In this document: positions 7,607 to 17,187 of the stretch, in pieces
Position numbering within the stretch: the stretch's first letter is position 1
How the letters are laid out: every line of letters starts with the position of its first letter
From: Candidatus Cloacimonas acidaminovorans str. Evry
GTDB lineage: Bacteria > Cloacimonadota > Cloacimonadia > Cloacimonadales > Cloacimonadaceae
Assembly (NCBI RefSeq): GCF_000146065.2
Contig: NC_020449.1
Location: forward strand, 1,302,001 to 1,366,000
Direction of reading: 5' to 3'
DNA length: 64,000 nt
The notes under the pieces: model-generated
What the model was told of the DNA's origin: nothing
The model's database searches: none
The model's input: the letters and a program-made list of their open reading frames with translations, nothing else
Translations under genes and position numbers: made by a program

Positions 7607-8778
7607 TTTTCCACCTTCTTTTTAGAACTGGGAACGGGTTTACGCACCGTTGCAGTAGTTACAGATTCAGCTGTCTTTTTTTCTTTAGGTGCTGGTTTTT
7701 CAGCAACTGCTTTGGTTTTCGGTTTGGTTTTTGTCTTTGTTTCCGGAGCTGGAATTTCTTTTTCTTCGGCAGGAATTACTCCTCTGCTTCTGGCTTCTCT
7801 AATTTGACGATAGATACCTTCAACATCCATACCGAGATGTAAATCATATTTCTTCAGTTTCTGAACTATTTCTTCCAGTGATTTTTTGCCAAAATTACGG
7901 AATTTTAGCATTTCGGCTTCCGTTTTGGAAACCAAATCGCCAATGGTTTCAATTTTTGCTTGAGCCAGACAATTGGCAGCACGAACGCTAAGTTCAATTT
8001 CCTTCACACTTGTTTTCAGAATGCGTTCTTTTTCTTCCAACTCGGGGTCTAATTCTATATCCCGAATATATTGTGGTTCAATTTCAAACAGAGATATCTT
8101 AGCTGCCATATCCTTCAAAATTTTAGCCGCAAGAAATAGAGCAATAGATGGCTCTACGGCTCCGTTCGTATAAATTTCCATAATCAAACGGTCAAAATTC
8201 ATTCTCTCTTTCACCCGTTGATGGGAAACGCTGAAGTTCACTTTCAGAACAGGTGAATAAATGGAATCTACAGGAATAAAACCAACTGCCTTACCTTCAG
8301 GATTTTGCCTGTCTGCTGAAACATAACCGCGCCCTATACCTACAATCATTTCCAAACGAAAATCAATATCATCAACAACTTCCAGCAGATAGAGGTCTTT
8401 ATTGATAATTTTCACATAAGCGGTCTCCTGAATCATAGAGGCAGTTATTACGCCTTTTCCTTTATGTTCAAGAACCAGAGGAACTTCTTCCACAGAACTG
8501 GAAGAGATAACGAGCTGTTTTAACCGTAGAATTAAATCTATATAATCAGAATTTGTTCCCGGAATAGGACAAAATTCATGATGCAAACCTTCAATTCTAA
8601 CGAACCGAACAGCGGCTCCTTGTATGGAAGAGAGCAAAATCCGACGCAAGGTATTTCCTATTGTGGTGCCATATCCCGGTTCCAAAGGACCGATTTCAAA
8701 CTTGCCGTAAGTGCGTGAATACGATGCTTTATCGTAATCAACTTCATTCGGCATTTGTAAAGGTTCAAGATACATCAT
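7603..8778 (-). CDS. rpoA: RNA polymerase alpha subunit with an unusual C-terminal tail
   Basis: Alpha initiates RNA polymerase assembly and contacts upstream DNA and activators. Residues 1-235 form the N-terminal dimerisation domain (GPLEPGYGTTIGNTLRRILL is the classic signature). Residues about 255-325 form the helix-hairpin-helix C-terminal domain (ANCLAQAKIETIGDLV, FGKKSLEEIVQKL). At 391 residues it is some 50-70 longer than most alphas: residues about 338-391 are a low-complexity tail rich in Lys, Pro, Thr and Ala, ending SSKKKVEK. GGAGC precedes the start. It lies in the conserved alpha-operon order after rpsD and overlaps rplQ by 4 bp. Confidence 0.97.
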   Translation of the reverse strand: MMYLEPLQMPNEVDYDKASYSRTYGKFEIGPLEPGYGTTIGNTLRRILLSSIQGAAVRFVRIEGLHHEFCPIPGTNSDYIDLILRLKQLVISSSSVEEVPLVLEHKGKGVITASMIQETAYVKIINKDLYLLEVVDDIDFRLEMIVGIGRGYVSADRQNPEGKAVGFIPVDSIYSPVLKVNFSVSHQRVKERMNFDRLIMEIYTNGAVEPSIALFLAAKILKDMAAKISLFEIEPQYIRDIELDPELEEKERILKTSVKEIELSVRAANCLAQAKIETIGDLVSKTEAEMLKFRNFGKKSLEEIVQKLKKYDLHLGMDVEGIYRQIREARSRGVIPAEEKEIPAPETKTKTKPKTKAVAEKPAPKEKKTAESVTTATVRKPVPSSKKKVEK

Positions 8779-8803
8779 AGCTGCTCCTTATGCTTATAGC
8801 GCC

Positions 8804-9421
8804 TTATTTGGAATAAAATTCAACAATAAGACGCAGGTCACAAGTGACCGGAATCTCGCTTACTGCGGGAATTGAATTAAATTGACCGCGGAAATTTTCT
8901 TTATCAACACTCATCCAGGAATATGGCGAAGTAACTTCTGTTTTATCCATTGCTTCCAAAAGAGGTTTCATACCTTTACTTTTGGGTCGCACTTCAATAA
9001 TATCTCCTGCCTTAACTAAATAGGAAGGAATGTCCACTTTCCTGCCATTAACTAAAAAATGACCGTGATTGATAAACTGACGTGCCTGCATTCTTGTTAC
9101 GGCAAAACCCATACGATAAACTACATTATCCAAACGGCGTTCCAATAATTGCAATAAGTTATCGCCTGTAACTCCAGGTGCTTTGGCAGCTTTTTTGAAA
9201 TAGTTACTGAATTGCTTTTCCATTAAGCAATAAGTATGGCGCATTTTTTGTTTTTCCTTAAGATGCAAACCATAATCAGAAAGCTTACGCCTTAAATTTC
9301 TGCCATGCTGTCCGGCAGGATATTTACGCTTGCTGAGTATTTTATCATATTTGGCGTTGCCATAAATATTTTCCCCGAATTTACGGCATATTTTTGCTTT
9401 GGGTCCTGTATATTTAGCCAT
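8804..9421 (-). CDS. rpsD: 30S ribosomal protein uS4
   Basis: The 205-residue protein starts MAKYTGPKAKICRKFGENIY. The S4 RNA-binding domain (RRLDNVVYRMGFAVTRMQAR, then QFINHGHFLVNGRKVDIPSY) spans about residues 94-155. It binds 16S rRNA early in 30S assembly, and in other bacteria it represses translation of the alpha operon. Only one cysteine remains near the N-terminus, so this is the zinc-free (C-minus) form. AGGAGAG precedes the ATG. It is co-directional with rpsK upstream and rpoA downstream. Confidence 0.97.
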   Translation of the reverse strand: MAKYTGPKAKICRKFGENIYGNAKYDKILSKRKYPAGQHGRNLRRKLSDYGLHLKEKQKMRHTYCLMEKQFSNYFKKAAKAPGVTGDNLLQLLERRLDNVVYRMGFAVTRMQARQFINHGHFLVNGRKVDIPSYLVKAGDIIEVRPKSKGMKPLLEAMDKTEVTSPYSWMSVDKENFRGQFNSIPAVSEIPVTCDLRLIVEFYSK

Positions 9422-9433
9422 TTGTTACTCTCC

Positions 9434-9823
9434 TTATATCCTTCTGGTTTTGGGTGGACGACAGCCATTATGCGGAATAGGAGTTGCATCTTTAATCATT
9501 GTAACTTTCATTCCTGCAGCATTTACAGCCCTGATGGCGGATTCTCTGCCTCCACCGGGACCTTTAACAATCACCCCAACTTTCTGAATTCCCATATCCA
9601 GACCTGCTTTAGCAACTTCTGTAGCGGCAACTTGAGCTGCAAAAGGTGTACTTTTACGAGAGCCCTTATTACCAACTTTTCCACCGCTTGACCAGGCAAG
9701 AACATTTCCTGCACGATCGGTTAAAGTAACAATAGTATTATTGAAACTGGAATGGACATAGAAAAGTCCCTCATCAAAAGCAAGACGCACTCTTTTTTTC
9801 TTGGTTCTTGTTTTAGTAGCCAT
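9434..9823 (-). CDS. rpsK: 30S ribosomal protein uS11
   Basis: This 129-residue platform protein of the small subunit carries [20 protein letters not shown] and ends with the conserved [13 protein letters not shown]. The [18 protein letters not shown] segment is also typical. The basic N-terminus ([13 protein letters not shown]) is slightly longer than in E. coli. It lies 8 bases after rpsM and 12 before rpsD. Confidence 0.98.
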   Translation of the reverse strand: MATKTRTKKKRVRLAFDEGLFYVHSSFNNTIVTLTDRAGNVLAWSSGGKVGNKGSRKSTPFAAQVAATEVAKAGLDMGIQKVGVIVKGPGGGRESAIRAVNAAGMKVTMIKDATPIPHNGCRPPKTRRI

Positions 9824-9831
9824 AATTTCTC

Positions 9832-10200
9832 CTATTTCTTTTTCTTAATTGTACTGCCCCGAGGACCTTTTCTGGTTCTGGCATTAGTATGCGTTCTTTG
9901 TCCCCGGACAGGAAGTCCGCGTTTATGGCGTAAACCGCGGTAACAACCAATTTCCATCAAGCGTTTAATATTCATAGCTACTTGAGTGCGAAGTGCTCCT
10001 TCAACCACATATTCATTATGAATTATGTCGCGTAGGATTTTTTCTTCTTCCATCGTAAGATCGGCTACTTTTTTCATTTCATCAATATTCGCCTTCTTAC
10101 AAATTTCTCTGGCACTTGACCTGCCAATGCCATAGATATAAGTTAACCCTATAAACAGACGTTTGTTTTTGGGAAGTTCAATACCTGCTATATGTGCCAA
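9832..10200 (-). CDS. rpsM: 30S ribosomal protein uS13
   Basis: The 122-residue head protein contacts 16S rRNA and the P-site tRNA. It starts [20 protein letters not shown], contains [13 protein letters not shown] and ends with the [20 protein letters not shown] motif plus a lysine-rich tail. AGGAGG lies directly upstream. Gene order rpmJ-rpsM-rpsK-rpsD-rpoA-rplQ is the classic alpha operon. Confidence 0.98.
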   Translation of the reverse strand: MAHIAGIELPKNKRLFIGLTYIYGIGRSSAREICKKANIDEMKKVADLTMEEEKILRDIIHNEYVVEGALRTQVAMNIKRLMEIGCYRGLRHKRGLPVRGQRTHTNARTRKGPRGSTIKKKK

Positions 10201-10211
10201 GTTTTTCCTCC

Positions 10212-10328
10212 TTAACCCTGTCTCTGTTTATGTTTTGGGTTTGAACTGCAAATAACCCGGATAATACCGTTGCGTTTAATAATTTTGCAATCCTTACAGA
10301 TTTTTTTAACGGAAGCTTTCACTTTCAT
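10212..10328 (-). CDS. rpmJ: 50S ribosomal protein bL36
   Basis: This 38-codon gene starts [20 protein letters not shown] and ends [10 protein letters not shown]11, C14, C27 and H33 form the intact C-x2-C...C-x5-H zinc ribbon, so this is the zinc-binding (C-plus) form. AGGAGAT precedes the ATG. It sits between infA and rpsM, its standard place in bacteria. Confidence 0.97.
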   Translation of the reverse strand: MKVKASVKKICKDCKIIKRNGIIRVICSSNPKHKQRQG

Positions 10329-10376
10329 TATCATCTCCTTGCTTTAGCCAAGATGGCTGTTTGCAATCATTTATAA

Positions 10377-10595
10377 TTATTTATAGCGGTAGGTGATTCT
10401 GCCCCGAGTTAAGTCATAGGGTGAAAGTTCAACCTTCACTTTATCACCAGGCAGAATTCTGATATAGTTCATTCGCATTTTTCCGGAAGAATGAGCTAGA
10501 ATTTCATGGCCATTTTCCAAAGTAACACGAAAGGTTGTATTGGGAAGTGCTTCGGTTACAACACCTTCCACTTCTATAACACCAGCTTTACTCAT
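10377..10595 (-). CDS. infA: Translation initiation factor IF-1
   Basis: The 72-residue single S1/OB-fold protein occupies the ribosomal A site during initiation. It begins [20 protein letters not shown] and ends with the invariant [13 protein letters not shown]. The ATG at 10595 is preferred over an in-frame start 24 bases upstream, because GAGGAA lies 9 bases before it and the family starts with this Mxxx-VIEVEG pattern. Its ribosome site overlaps the stop codon of map, pointing to coupled translation. Confidence 0.97.
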   Translation of the reverse strand: MSKAGVIEVEGVVTEALPNTTFRVTLENGHEILAHSSGKMRMNYIRILPGDKVKVELSPYDLTRGRITYRYK

Positions 10596-10608
10596 AGTAT
10601 AATATTCC

Positions 10609-11370
10609 TCAATCAGCAACTGTTAAAATTTCTGGTTTGCCATCGGTAACTAAAATGGTATGTTCAAAATGGGCAGATAAACTATTATCAGCCACTTTAA
10701 ATTCCCAACCATTCTCTAACACACGATTCGTGCCAATATTAACCATTGGCTCAATGGCTAAAGTCATACCTGCAGATAAACGAGGACCTCTTCCCGGTTT
10801 TCCTGTATTCGGAATTTGTGGTTCCTCATGCAAATTGCGTCCAACTCCATGACCCGTAAGATTATCTGCAACATAATAACCCTTAAAGGCAACAAAAGAA
10901 CCAATTGCATAAGAAATATCGCCCACGCGGTTTCCCGGAATAGCGGCAGAGATTCCTCTTTCCAGCGCTTCTTTAGTCACCTGCAAAAGTTCTTCTGCTT
11001 CAGCAGATATTTTGCCGACTCTATAAGTTCTTGCCGCATCTCCATTATAACCATCCAAAACAACTCCTACATCAATACCGATAATATCACCTTCCTGTAA
11101 AATCTTTTTGGCGCTGGGAATGCCATGAACAATCTGCTCATTTATAGAGGCACAAATAGAACCTGGAAAAGGAGGTAAACCATCTACCCGATATCCTTTG
11201 AAGGAAGGTTTGCCACCTCTGCTGCCAATAAAATCCTCAGCGAATTTATCTATTTCCAAAGTGCTGATTCCAGGACGGATTATGGTTTCCAGCGCATCTA
11301 ATAATTCACCAATGATGCGGCAACTTTTGCGCATTTTTTCAATCTCTGCAGGCGTTTTGATATATATCAT
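10609..11370 (-). CDS. map: Methionine aminopeptidase, type I
   Basis: It removes the N-terminal methionine from new proteins in the cytosol. In the 253-residue product the dinuclear metal ligands are visible: D100 (GIDVGVV), D111 ([10 protein letters not shown]), H174 (GHGVG), E207 (AIEPMV) and a glutamate near the C-terminus (FEHTILV). H82 (VHGIPS) and H181 are also in place. There is no N-terminal zinc-finger extension, so this is type Ia. It lies 1 base after secY and 13 before infA; the adk gene often found between secY and map is absent. Confidence 0.97.
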   Translation of the reverse strand: MIYIKTPAEIEKMRKSCRIIGELLDALETIIRPGISTLEIDKFAEDFIGSRGGKPSFKGYRVDGLPPFPGSICASINEQIVHGIPSAKKILQEGDIIGIDVGVVLDGYNGDAARTYRVGKISAEAEELLQVTKEALERGISAAIPGNRVGDISYAIGSFVAFKGYYVADNLTGHGVGRNLHEEPQIPNTGKPGRGPRLSAGMTLAIEPMVNIGTNRVLENGWEFKVADNSLSAHFEHTILVTDGKPEILTVAD

Positions 11371-11371
11371 C

Positions 11372-12685
11372 TTAAATGGAGCGTCCCCTTAATTTACCTT
11401 TCTTCATAAAACCATCATAGTGACGCATAACAAGATGGGATTCAATCTGTTGCAAAGTATCCAAAGCTACACCAACCACAATCAAAAGACCTGTTCCTCC
11501 AAAATAAAAAGGTAGGTCTAAACGGTTGCTCATTATTTCCGGCAACAAGGCAATAAAGGCAAAGAAAATAGCTCCCGGAAGTGTTATCCGAACAAGAACA
11601 CTGTTAATGTATTCAGCGGTCTTTTTACCGGGTTTTTTCCCAGGAATGTGACCACCATATTTAACCATATTTTCTGCCATTTCTGTAGGATTGAGCACAA
11701 TGGCAGTGTAAAAATAGGCAAAGAAAATAATAAGCCCAACATATAAAATTGTGTATAAAACAGCTCCTGGTGACAACCAATTTTTCAAGGTAGTCCAAAA
11801 AGGACTATCCCCTCCTAAAAGAGCCGCTATCGTTGCTGGAAACATTAAAACACTCTGAGCAAAGATAATAGGAATAACTCCAGCAGTATTCACCCGCAAA
11901 GGAATATAGGTACTTTGACCACCATAAACTCTTCTTCCCACTATCCGCTTGGCATATTGAACCGGAATTTTTCGTACTGCTTCGGTAACAAAAATAACCG
12001 CAGCTGTAACCAAAACCATTAAAACAACGGCTGCAATTGCTTTCCAGGTATAACTGGGGTCAACCGATATTTTTTGAATCATCCTTACAAAACCTTCAGG
12101 ATAACGAGCAATAATACCGGCAAAAATGATTAGTGAAATACCGTTACCAATTCCATGTTCGGTAATTTGTTCCCCAATCCACATAACAATCATCGTTCCC
12201 GTAACCAAAGTTATTATGCCTGTTAAATGAAACAAGAAATTTGGACGCGGCACAACTCCCCCGGAAAGATTAGTAAGCCACATTGTAATAGTTAAAGCAT
12301 TAAAAGCAGCCAATGCAACTGTTCCATAACGAGTAATCTGATTCAGTTTCTTCTGGCCATCGGCTCCTTCTTTACGCAATTTTTCAAAATAGGGAATAAT
12401 GCTGCCTAAAAGCTGAATCACAATGGAGGCGGTAATATAAGGCATAATCCCTAAGGCAAAGACAGATGCTCTTTCAAAATTGCCGCCCACAAAAAGGTCT
12501 AATAGCCCAAAAAGAGTATTTCCACCTTCACGAGCACCTTCAAAAAAAGCTTTTAGAGCAGTGGCATTCACTCCGGGAAGCGGAATAAAACTTCCCAAAC
12601 GGTATAAAACCAGAAAGAGAGCTGTAAATAAGATCTTCTTCTTTAAGTCCGGAATCCGGAACATATTACCTATTGTTTTGAACAA
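11372..12685 (-). CDS. secY: Preprotein translocase channel subunit SecY
   Basis: This 437-residue inner-membrane protein forms the SecYEG protein-conducting channel; SecG is encoded at 61743. About ten hydrophobic segments are present. SecY signatures include FALGIMPYITASIVIQLLGS, the cytosolic TRYGT segment and GGQSTYIPLRVNTAGVIPII. The region GKKTAEYINSVLVRITLPGA, near residue 355, matches the conserved part before the last helices. It is translated 1 base after rplO, as in the usual spc operon. Confidence 0.98.
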   Translation of the reverse strand: MFKTIGNMFRIPDLKKKILFTALFLVLYRLGSFIPLPGVNATALKAFFEGAREGGNTLFGLLDLFVGGNFERASVFALGIMPYITASIVIQLLGSIIPYFEKLRKEGADGQKKLNQITRYGTVALAAFNALTITMWLTNLSGGVVPRPNFLFHLTGIITLVTGTMIVMWIGEQITEHGIGNGISLIIFAGIIARYPEGFVRMIQKISVDPSYTWKAIAAVVLMVLVTAAVIFVTEAVRKIPVQYAKRIVGRRVYGGQSTYIPLRVNTAGVIPIIFAQSVLMFPATIAALLGGDSPFWTTLKNWLSPGAVLYTILYVGLIIFFAYFYTAIVLNPTEMAENMVKYGGHIPGKKPGKKTAEYINSVLVRITLPGAIFFAFIALLPEIMSNRLDLPFYFGGTGLLIVVGVALDTLQQIESHLVMRHYDGFMKKGKLRGRSI

Positions 12686-12686
12686 G

Positions 12687-13142
12687 TTACATTACCTCCG
12701 CTTTACCACCGTTCTTTTCTATTATCTCTTTTGCTCTTTGAGAAAAAGCATTGGCTTTAATAGTAACGGTTTTAGTGAATTCCTCTTTTACACCAGCCAG
12801 AACTTTAACCGGTGCATTTGCCTTTTTGCCTTTACTGGGAATTAAACCCAGCTTTTCCATCGTAGGAATATCAAGTTCAGTAACATCCAAGTCCTGTAAA
12901 CGATAAAGATTCAGTATACGATAATTTTCACGGAAGATATTTTTGAAACCACGCTTTGGAACTCTTCTGTTTAAAGGCATTTGACCACCTTCAAAACGAG
13001 GAGGTACATTTCCGCCGGCACGTGCTTTTTTACCTTTATGACCACGTCCAGCTTGATGTCCCCATCCAGAACCTTGTCCTTTTCCCAAGCGTTTTTTGTT
13101 TTTCTTGCAACTAGGTCTTTCTAAATCGGATAAAGTTAACAT
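12687..13142 (-). CDS. rplO: 50S ribosomal protein uL15
   Basis: The 151-residue late-assembly protein of the large subunit shows the glycine-rich KRLGKGQGSGWGHQAGRGHK start, the FEGGQMPLNRRVPKRGFKN core and a C-terminal VLAGVKEEFTKTVTIKANAF fold. It lies 2 bases from rpmD and 1 base from secY. Confidence 0.97.
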   Translation of the reverse strand: MLTLSDLERPSCKKNKKRLGKGQGSGWGHQAGRGHKGKKARAGGNVPPRFEGGQMPLNRRVPKRGFKNIFRENYRILNLYRLQDLDVTELDIPTMEKLGLIPSKGKKANAPVKVLAGVKEEFTKTVTIKANAFSQRAKEIIEKNGGKAEVM

Positions 13143-13144
13143 CG

Positions 13145-13330
13145 CTATTCTTCCTTCAGTTCTTCAACTTTTAAGAGGTAAGCAACCTTATTGATCATAC
13201 CCCTAATGGATGGAGTGTCATTATGAATACGGCTCTTACCTATTTTCCCCAGACCGAGGGCTTTGATTACCTTTTTATGGTCTTCAATACGATTTATAGT
13301 ACTGCGGGTTTGAGTAACTTTCAATTTCAT
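13145..13330 (-). CDS. rpmD: 50S ribosomal protein uL30
   Basis: This short bacterial-type uL30 has 61 residues and starts [20 protein letters not shown]. The conserved [20 protein letters not shown] follows. Its ATG overlaps the stop of rpsE by 4 bases (ATGA). Confidence 0.96.
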   Translation of the reverse strand: MKLKVTQTRSTINRIEDHKKVIKALGLGKIGKSRIHNDTPSIRGMINKVAYLLKVEELKEE

Positions 13331-13845
13331 TTCTCCTCCTGACCGGTAAGTTGAGCCATTGTTTTATTTCTCAAGCGTGAAATATCTGATAAAGTACGCA
13401 TTGATTTCAAACCGTTAATAGTAGCTTTTACTACATTAGTGGGAGTGTTAGAGCCCAAAGATTTGCACAAAATGTTTTCAATTCCTGCCGCCTCAAAAAT
13501 GGCTCTGGCAGTTCCTCCTGCAATAACTCCCGTGCCAGGAGCTGCAGGTTTTATTAAAACTTTAGAAGCGCCATAACGAGCTACAACTTCATGAGGAACA
13601 GTTCCTTTCACAATCGGAACTTTAAACATATTTTTTACGGCTTTTTCTTTGGCTTTTCGGATAGCATCCACAATTTCGTTTGCTTTGCCATTGCCCACAC
13701 CAACATTTCCTTGTTTGTCACCAACTACAACTATTGCGGTAAAACTGAAGTTCCTGCCTCCTTTAACAACTTTGGCAACACGCTTTGTTTCAACGATCTT
13801 TTCTATCAATTTTTCTTCATCTGAATGATTTTGTTCGTAATTCAT
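13327..13845 (-). CDS. rpsE: 30S ribosomal protein uS5
   Basis: The 172-residue protein helps keep decoding accurate. It has the double-stranded-RNA-binding fold ([20 protein letters not shown], then [20 protein letters not shown]) and the second S5 domain ([20 protein letters not shown]). A short acidic N-terminal extension ([13 protein letters not shown]) precedes the core. It overlaps rpmD by 4 bases and follows rplR by 9. Confidence 0.97.
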   Translation of the reverse strand: MNYEQNHSDEEKLIEKIVETKRVAKVVKGGRNFSFTAIVVVGDKQGNVGVGNGKANEIVDAIRKAKEKAVKNMFKVPIVKGTVPHEVVARYGASKVLIKPAAPGTGVIAGGTARAIFEAAGIENILCKSLGSNTPTNVVKATINGLKSMRTLSDISRLRNKTMAQLTGQEEK

Positions 13846-13854
13846 TTTTGCTCC

Positions 13855-14226
13855 TTAAAATTCCAAACCAGCTTTTCTGGCACCTTCAGCAAGGGCTTTC
13901 ACTCTGCCGTGATATTTGTATCCGGCACGATCAAAAGTAACTTTTGTAATTCCTGCAGCAAGTGCTTTTTCTCCAAGTTTTACGCCTACTTCATAGCTCT
14001 GTTCTGTTTTCTTCTTTCCGGCTAAGGAACCAATATCTTTGGCAATGGTAGACATTGAAACTAAAGTTACACCCTGTGTATCGTCTATAATTTGACCATA
14101 TATATTCTTCAGGGAACGAAAAACTACTAAACGAGGACGTTCAGGAGTTCCGCTTACATGTTTCCGAATAGATAAATGACGACGGTTTCGGAGGTCTCTT
14201 TTAATTTTACAGCTTGAAGTTATCAT
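13855..14226 (-). CDS. rplR: 50S ribosomal protein uL18
   Basis: The 123-residue 5S-rRNA-binding protein shows the signature [20 protein letters not shown] and ends in [20 protein letters not shown]. The N-terminus ([20 protein letters not shown]) is basic, as usual. It lies between rplF and rpsE in standard order. Confidence 0.97.
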   Translation of the reverse strand: MITSSCKIKRDLRNRRHLSIRKHVSGTPERPRLVVFRSLKNIYGQIIDDTQGVTLVSMSTIAKDIGSLAGKKKTEQSYEVGVKLGEKALAAGITKVTFDRAGYKYHGRVKALAEGARKAGLEF

Positions 14227-14242
14227 CTTTTTCCACTCTCCC

Positions 14243-14815
14243 TTATTTGGTTCCGGCTTTTCCAGCTTTAATTATAACATACTCATCAAAATACCGTATG
14301 CCTTTCCCTTTATAATTTTCGGGAGGACGGCAACCGCGAACTTCGGCAGCAAATTCGCCTACCAACTGTTTATCAATACCTTTGATAGTAATTATACTTT
14401 GAAAATCGGAACGCATTCCTTTAGAACGCGGAACAGCTTCTGCAGTAACTTCCAATCCTTCAGGAATTTGTAACAAAATATCATGGGAAAAACCAAGAGT
14501 TAGCTTTAGCCATGGTCCAACAACTTCCGCAGAATAACCTGTTCCATAGATATGCAATATCTTTTGAAATCCTTCTGTAACACCGGTAATCATATTTTGT
14601 ATTAAAGCACGACTAAGACCATGAAAAGCACGCTGGCTTTTACTATCGTCTGCTCTTTTTACTTTCAGAAGGTTTTCTTCTACTTCAACAGTAATTCCGG
14701 GAAGCAAAGACCAATTCAATTCTCCCAATTTTCCCTTAACGGTAATTTTGTTATCCACTACATCCACTTGCGTTCCAGGTTGTAATTTGATCGGGGCTCT
14801 TCCAATTCGTGACAT
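14243..14815 (-). CDS. rplF: 50S ribosomal protein uL6
   Basis: The 190-residue protein starts [20 protein letters not shown] and has two L6 domains. The C-terminal one ends in the conserved [20 protein letters not shown]. It binds near the sarcin-ricin loop of 23S rRNA. It is about ten residues longer than average, with a short basic tail. Confidence 0.97.
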   Translation of the reverse strand: MSRIGRAPIKLQPGTQVDVVDNKITVKGKLGELNWSLLPGITVEVEENLLKVKRADDSKSQRAFHGLSRALIQNMITGVTEGFQKILHIYGTGYSAEVVGPWLKLTLGFSHDILLQIPEGLEVTAEAVPRSKGMRSDFQSIITIKGIDKQLVGEFAAEVRGCRPPENYKGKGIRYFDEYVIIKAGKAGTK

Positions 14816-14824
14816 TTTTCCCCC

Positions 14825-15238
14825 TTACCAAACCTTACAAATATATTCGCCGCCTACATTTTTTAGGCGAGCATCACGGTCTACCATTAAACCCATACTG
14901 GTAGAAATAACTGCACAACCGGTATTATTATAAACGCAAGGCAGTTTATCGGCTTTCACATAAACCCTTCTTCCGGGCTTGGAAATTCTCTGAATTCCTT
15001 GTATTACAGGTTCTCCGGCATTCGTATAGCGAAGAATAATTAAAATTCGTTTATAGTTTATTTTATGCTCCGGGTCTTTATCCAAAACCTGGAAACTATT
15101 TACAAAATTCTCTTCCGCAAGGATGTTGACCAATGCTTCAATCAGTTTATTATGGTTAACAATCACCTGTGTATGTCCGGCACGATATGCATTGCGAATT
15201 TTAGTCAATGCATCAGCTATCGGATCACTAACGCTCAT
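14825..15238 (-). CDS. rpsH: 30S ribosomal protein uS8
   Basis: The 137-residue central-domain protein starts MSVSDPIADALTKIRNAYRA and ends near the signature GCAVISTSMGLMVDRDARLK. In E. coli, S8 represses the spc operon by binding its mRNA; regulation here is not visible. An AGGAGG ribosome site precedes the ATG. Confidence 0.97.
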   Translation of the reverse strand: MSVSDPIADALTKIRNAYRAGHTQVIVNHNKLIEALVNILAEENFVNSFQVLDKDPEHKINYKRILIILRYTNAGEPVIQGIQRISKPGRRVYVKADKLPCVYNNTGCAVISTSMGLMVDRDARLKNVGGEYICKVW

Positions 15239-15256
15239 TATTTTCCTCCTATTATT

Positions 15257-15442
15257 TTACCAGCTACTTCTGGTGATTCCAGGTATCTGGCCCTCAGATG
15301 CATATTTACGGAAACACAAACGGCACATTCCAAAATCGCGCATATAGGAACGTGGGCGTCCGCAAATTTTACAGCGATTGTATTTTCTTACTTTATATTT
15401 AGGGGTTCTTTGCTGTTTGATGATGAGTGATTTTTTTGCCAT
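15257..15442 (-). CDS. rpsN: 30S ribosomal protein uS14, zinc-binding type Z
   Basis: The 61-residue product starts [26 protein letters not shown] and CRLCFR give the four zinc ligands typical of the short S14Z form. The ATG at 15442 is chosen over an upstream in-frame start because the family begins here and GGAGAT lies just before it. It ends PGITRSSW, as in homologues. Confidence 0.97.
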   Translation of the reverse strand: MAKKSLIIKQQRTPKYKVRKYNRCKICGRPRSYMRDFGMCRLCFRKYASEGQIPGITRSSW

Positions 15443-15452
15443 ATATATCTCC

Positions 15453-15998
15453 TTATTCGTTTTTCTGGAAGGGCATACCCAGCTCTTGCAAAAGAGCGCG
15501 GCATTCTTCATCGGTTTTAGCTGTGGTAACTATGGTTATATTTAATCCCCGAATCATATCTATCTTGTCATATTCAATTTCCGGAAATACTGTCTGTTCT
15601 TTTAAACCAAAAGAAAAATTTCCTCTGCCATCAAAGGAATCAGCCGGAATTCCGCGAAAATCACGAATTCGTGGTATTGCTATAGAGATTAAGCGATCAT
15701 AAAATTCATACATCACTTCATTTCTCAAAGTAACTTTGCAACCAATAGGCATTCCTTTGCGTAGTTTGAAGTTAGAGATAGATTTTCGAGCTTTTGTAAC
15801 TACCGGTTTTCTACCGCAAATCGTTTCCATATCCTTAACGGCATTATCTAAAATAGCTTTATTTTGAGTTGCCTGTCCCACTCCCATACTAACTACAATC
15901 TTTTCTAATCGGGGAACCTGATGCGGATTTTTGTAACCGAACTTTTTCATTAAGTTATCCATAACCTGGGTTTTATATCTTTCTTTCAAACGGTTCAT
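15453..15998 (-). CDS. rplE: 50S ribosomal protein uL5
   Basis: This 181-residue 5S-rRNA-binding protein of the central protuberance starts [20 protein letters not shown]. It has [13 protein letters not shown], the [20 protein letters not shown] block and the [20 protein letters not shown] core. It lies between rplX and rpsN with 10-13-base gaps. Confidence 0.98.
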   Translation of the reverse strand: MNRLKERYKTQVMDNLMKKFGYKNPHQVPRLEKIVVSMGVGQATQNKAILDNAVKDMETICGRKPVVTKARKSISNFKLRKGMPIGCKVTLRNEVMYEFYDRLISIAIPRIRDFRGIPADSFDGRGNFSFGLKEQTVFPEIEYDKIDMIRGLNITIVTTAKTDEECRALLQELGMPFQKNE

Positions 15999-16011
15999 TT
16001 ATTTTTCTCCT

Positions 16012-16332
16012 CTAAAGTTCGTCACCGCTCTTTTTGCAAACTCGGATACGACGTCCTTCGCGAACTTGATAAACCGGTTTGGAAACAGCATTCAGTTTTT
16101 CATTGAAAAGCATTACATTGGAAGCGTCAATAGGTGCCTCCATAGTTATAATACCACCTTGAGGATTTTGCTGTGTGGGTTTGGCATGCTTTTTAATCAT
16201 ATGCACTTTTTCCACGATAACCTTTCCGGTTTTGGGAAAGACCTTCAAAATATGACCTTTCCTACCTTTTTCATCACCCGCAATAACTTTAACAAGATCA
16301 CCTTTTTTAAAACGCATTTTATTCTTTGCCAC
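16012..16332 (-). CDS. rplX: 50S ribosomal protein uL24
   Basis: The 106-residue assembly initiator binds the 5' end of 23S rRNA. The KOW motif (KGDLVKVIAGDEKGRKGHIL) is at residues 9-30, followed by VEKVHMIKKHAKPTQQNPQG. The C-terminus (RIRVCKKSGDEL) carries the usual basic segment. Confidence 0.97.
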   Translation of the reverse strand: MAKNKMRFKKGDLVKVIAGDEKGRKGHILKVFPKTGKVIVEKVHMIKKHAKPTQQNPQGGIITMEAPIDASNVMLFNEKLNAVSKPVYQVREGRRIRVCKKSGDEL

Positions 16333-16340
16333 CTTTCCTC

Positions 16341-16709
16341 CTACAGAACTTCCGGAGCCAGAGATACTATTTTCATATAATGTGCTTCACGCAGTTCACG
16401 GGCTACAGGACCAAAAATACGCGTTCCTTTCGGTTCATGTTTTTCATCAATAATAACAGCTGCATTATCGGCAAAACGAATATAAGAACCATCAGGACGA
16501 CGCAATTCTTTGCGAGTGCGAACTATTACAGCTCTTTCTACGCTACCTTTTTTCACTTTTCCACCCGGAGTAGCACTCTTAATTGCTACAACTACAACAT
16601 CTCCAATTGAAGCATATTTGCGTTGTGTTCCACCAAGAACTTTTATGCACATAGCTTTCTTGGCACCGGAGTTATCAGCGATATTTAACATTGTTTGAAC
16701 CTGAATCAT
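16341..16709 (-). CDS. rplN: 50S ribosomal protein uL14
   Basis: The 122-residue protein begins [20 protein letters not shown] and contains [20 protein letters not shown] and [20 protein letters not shown], which identify uL14 without doubt. It sits at the subunit interface. It lies 8 bases before rplX and 14 after rpsQ. Confidence 0.98.
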   Translation of the reverse strand: MIQVQTMLNIADNSGAKKAMCIKVLGGTQRKYASIGDVVVVAIKSATPGGKVKKGSVERAVIVRTRKELRRPDGSYIRFADNAAVIIDEKHEPKGTRIFGPVARELREAHYMKIVSLAPEVL

Positions 16710-16723
16710 CTTTTCAAACTCCT

Positions 16724-16978
16724 TTATTTGCTTCTTTCCACAATTTTATGCAGAGTCCAGCGTTTTCGTGCACTCAATGGACGTGATTCCATAATTTGAA
16801 CAATATCACCTTCGTGGGCAGAGTTATTTTCATCATGTGCCATAAATTTTTTATGTCGGCGCACGGTTTTTTTGTATAACGGATGGATAAACTGACGTTC
16901 CACGCGGACCACGATGGTTTTATCATTTTTATCACTTACGACAATTCCCTGTTTAATCATTTTATGTGTTGTTGCCAC
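16724..16978 (-). CDS. rpsQ: 30S ribosomal protein uS17
   Basis: The 84-residue OB-fold protein of the 30S body starts [40 protein letters not shown] and a [14 protein letters not shown] end segment are typical of uS17. It lies 8 bases after rpmC. Confidence 0.97.
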   Translation of the reverse strand: MATTHKMIKQGIVVSDKNDKTIVVRVERQFIHPLYKKTVRRHKKFMAHDENNSAHEGDIVQIMESRPLSARKRWTLHKIVERSK

Positions 16979-16986
16979 TTATCACC

Positions 16987-17187
16987 TCAGATTTTTTTCT
17001 CTTTTTCTCTTTCTGTTAAAATAGTATAAATCCGAGCTATATCATGTCGGATATTACGAATACGGTCTGGACGGTCCAGCAGGTTTTTCGTCTTTTGAAA
17101 ACGCAGATTAAAAAGCTCTATGCGTAATTCTTCCAGTTTTGCCTGCAATTCTTCAATGCTTAAATCGCGAATTTCCTCTATTTTCAT
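16987..17187 (-). CDS. rpmC: 50S ribosomal protein uL29
   Basis: The 66-residue two-helix protein at the exit tunnel starts [28 protein letters not shown] and [13 protein letters not shown] are family signatures. Its start overlaps the rplP stop by 4 bases (ATGA). Confidence 0.97.
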   Translation of the reverse strand: MKIEEIRDLSIEELQAKLEELRIELFNLRFQKTKNLLDRPDRIRNIRHDIARIYTILTEREKEKKI

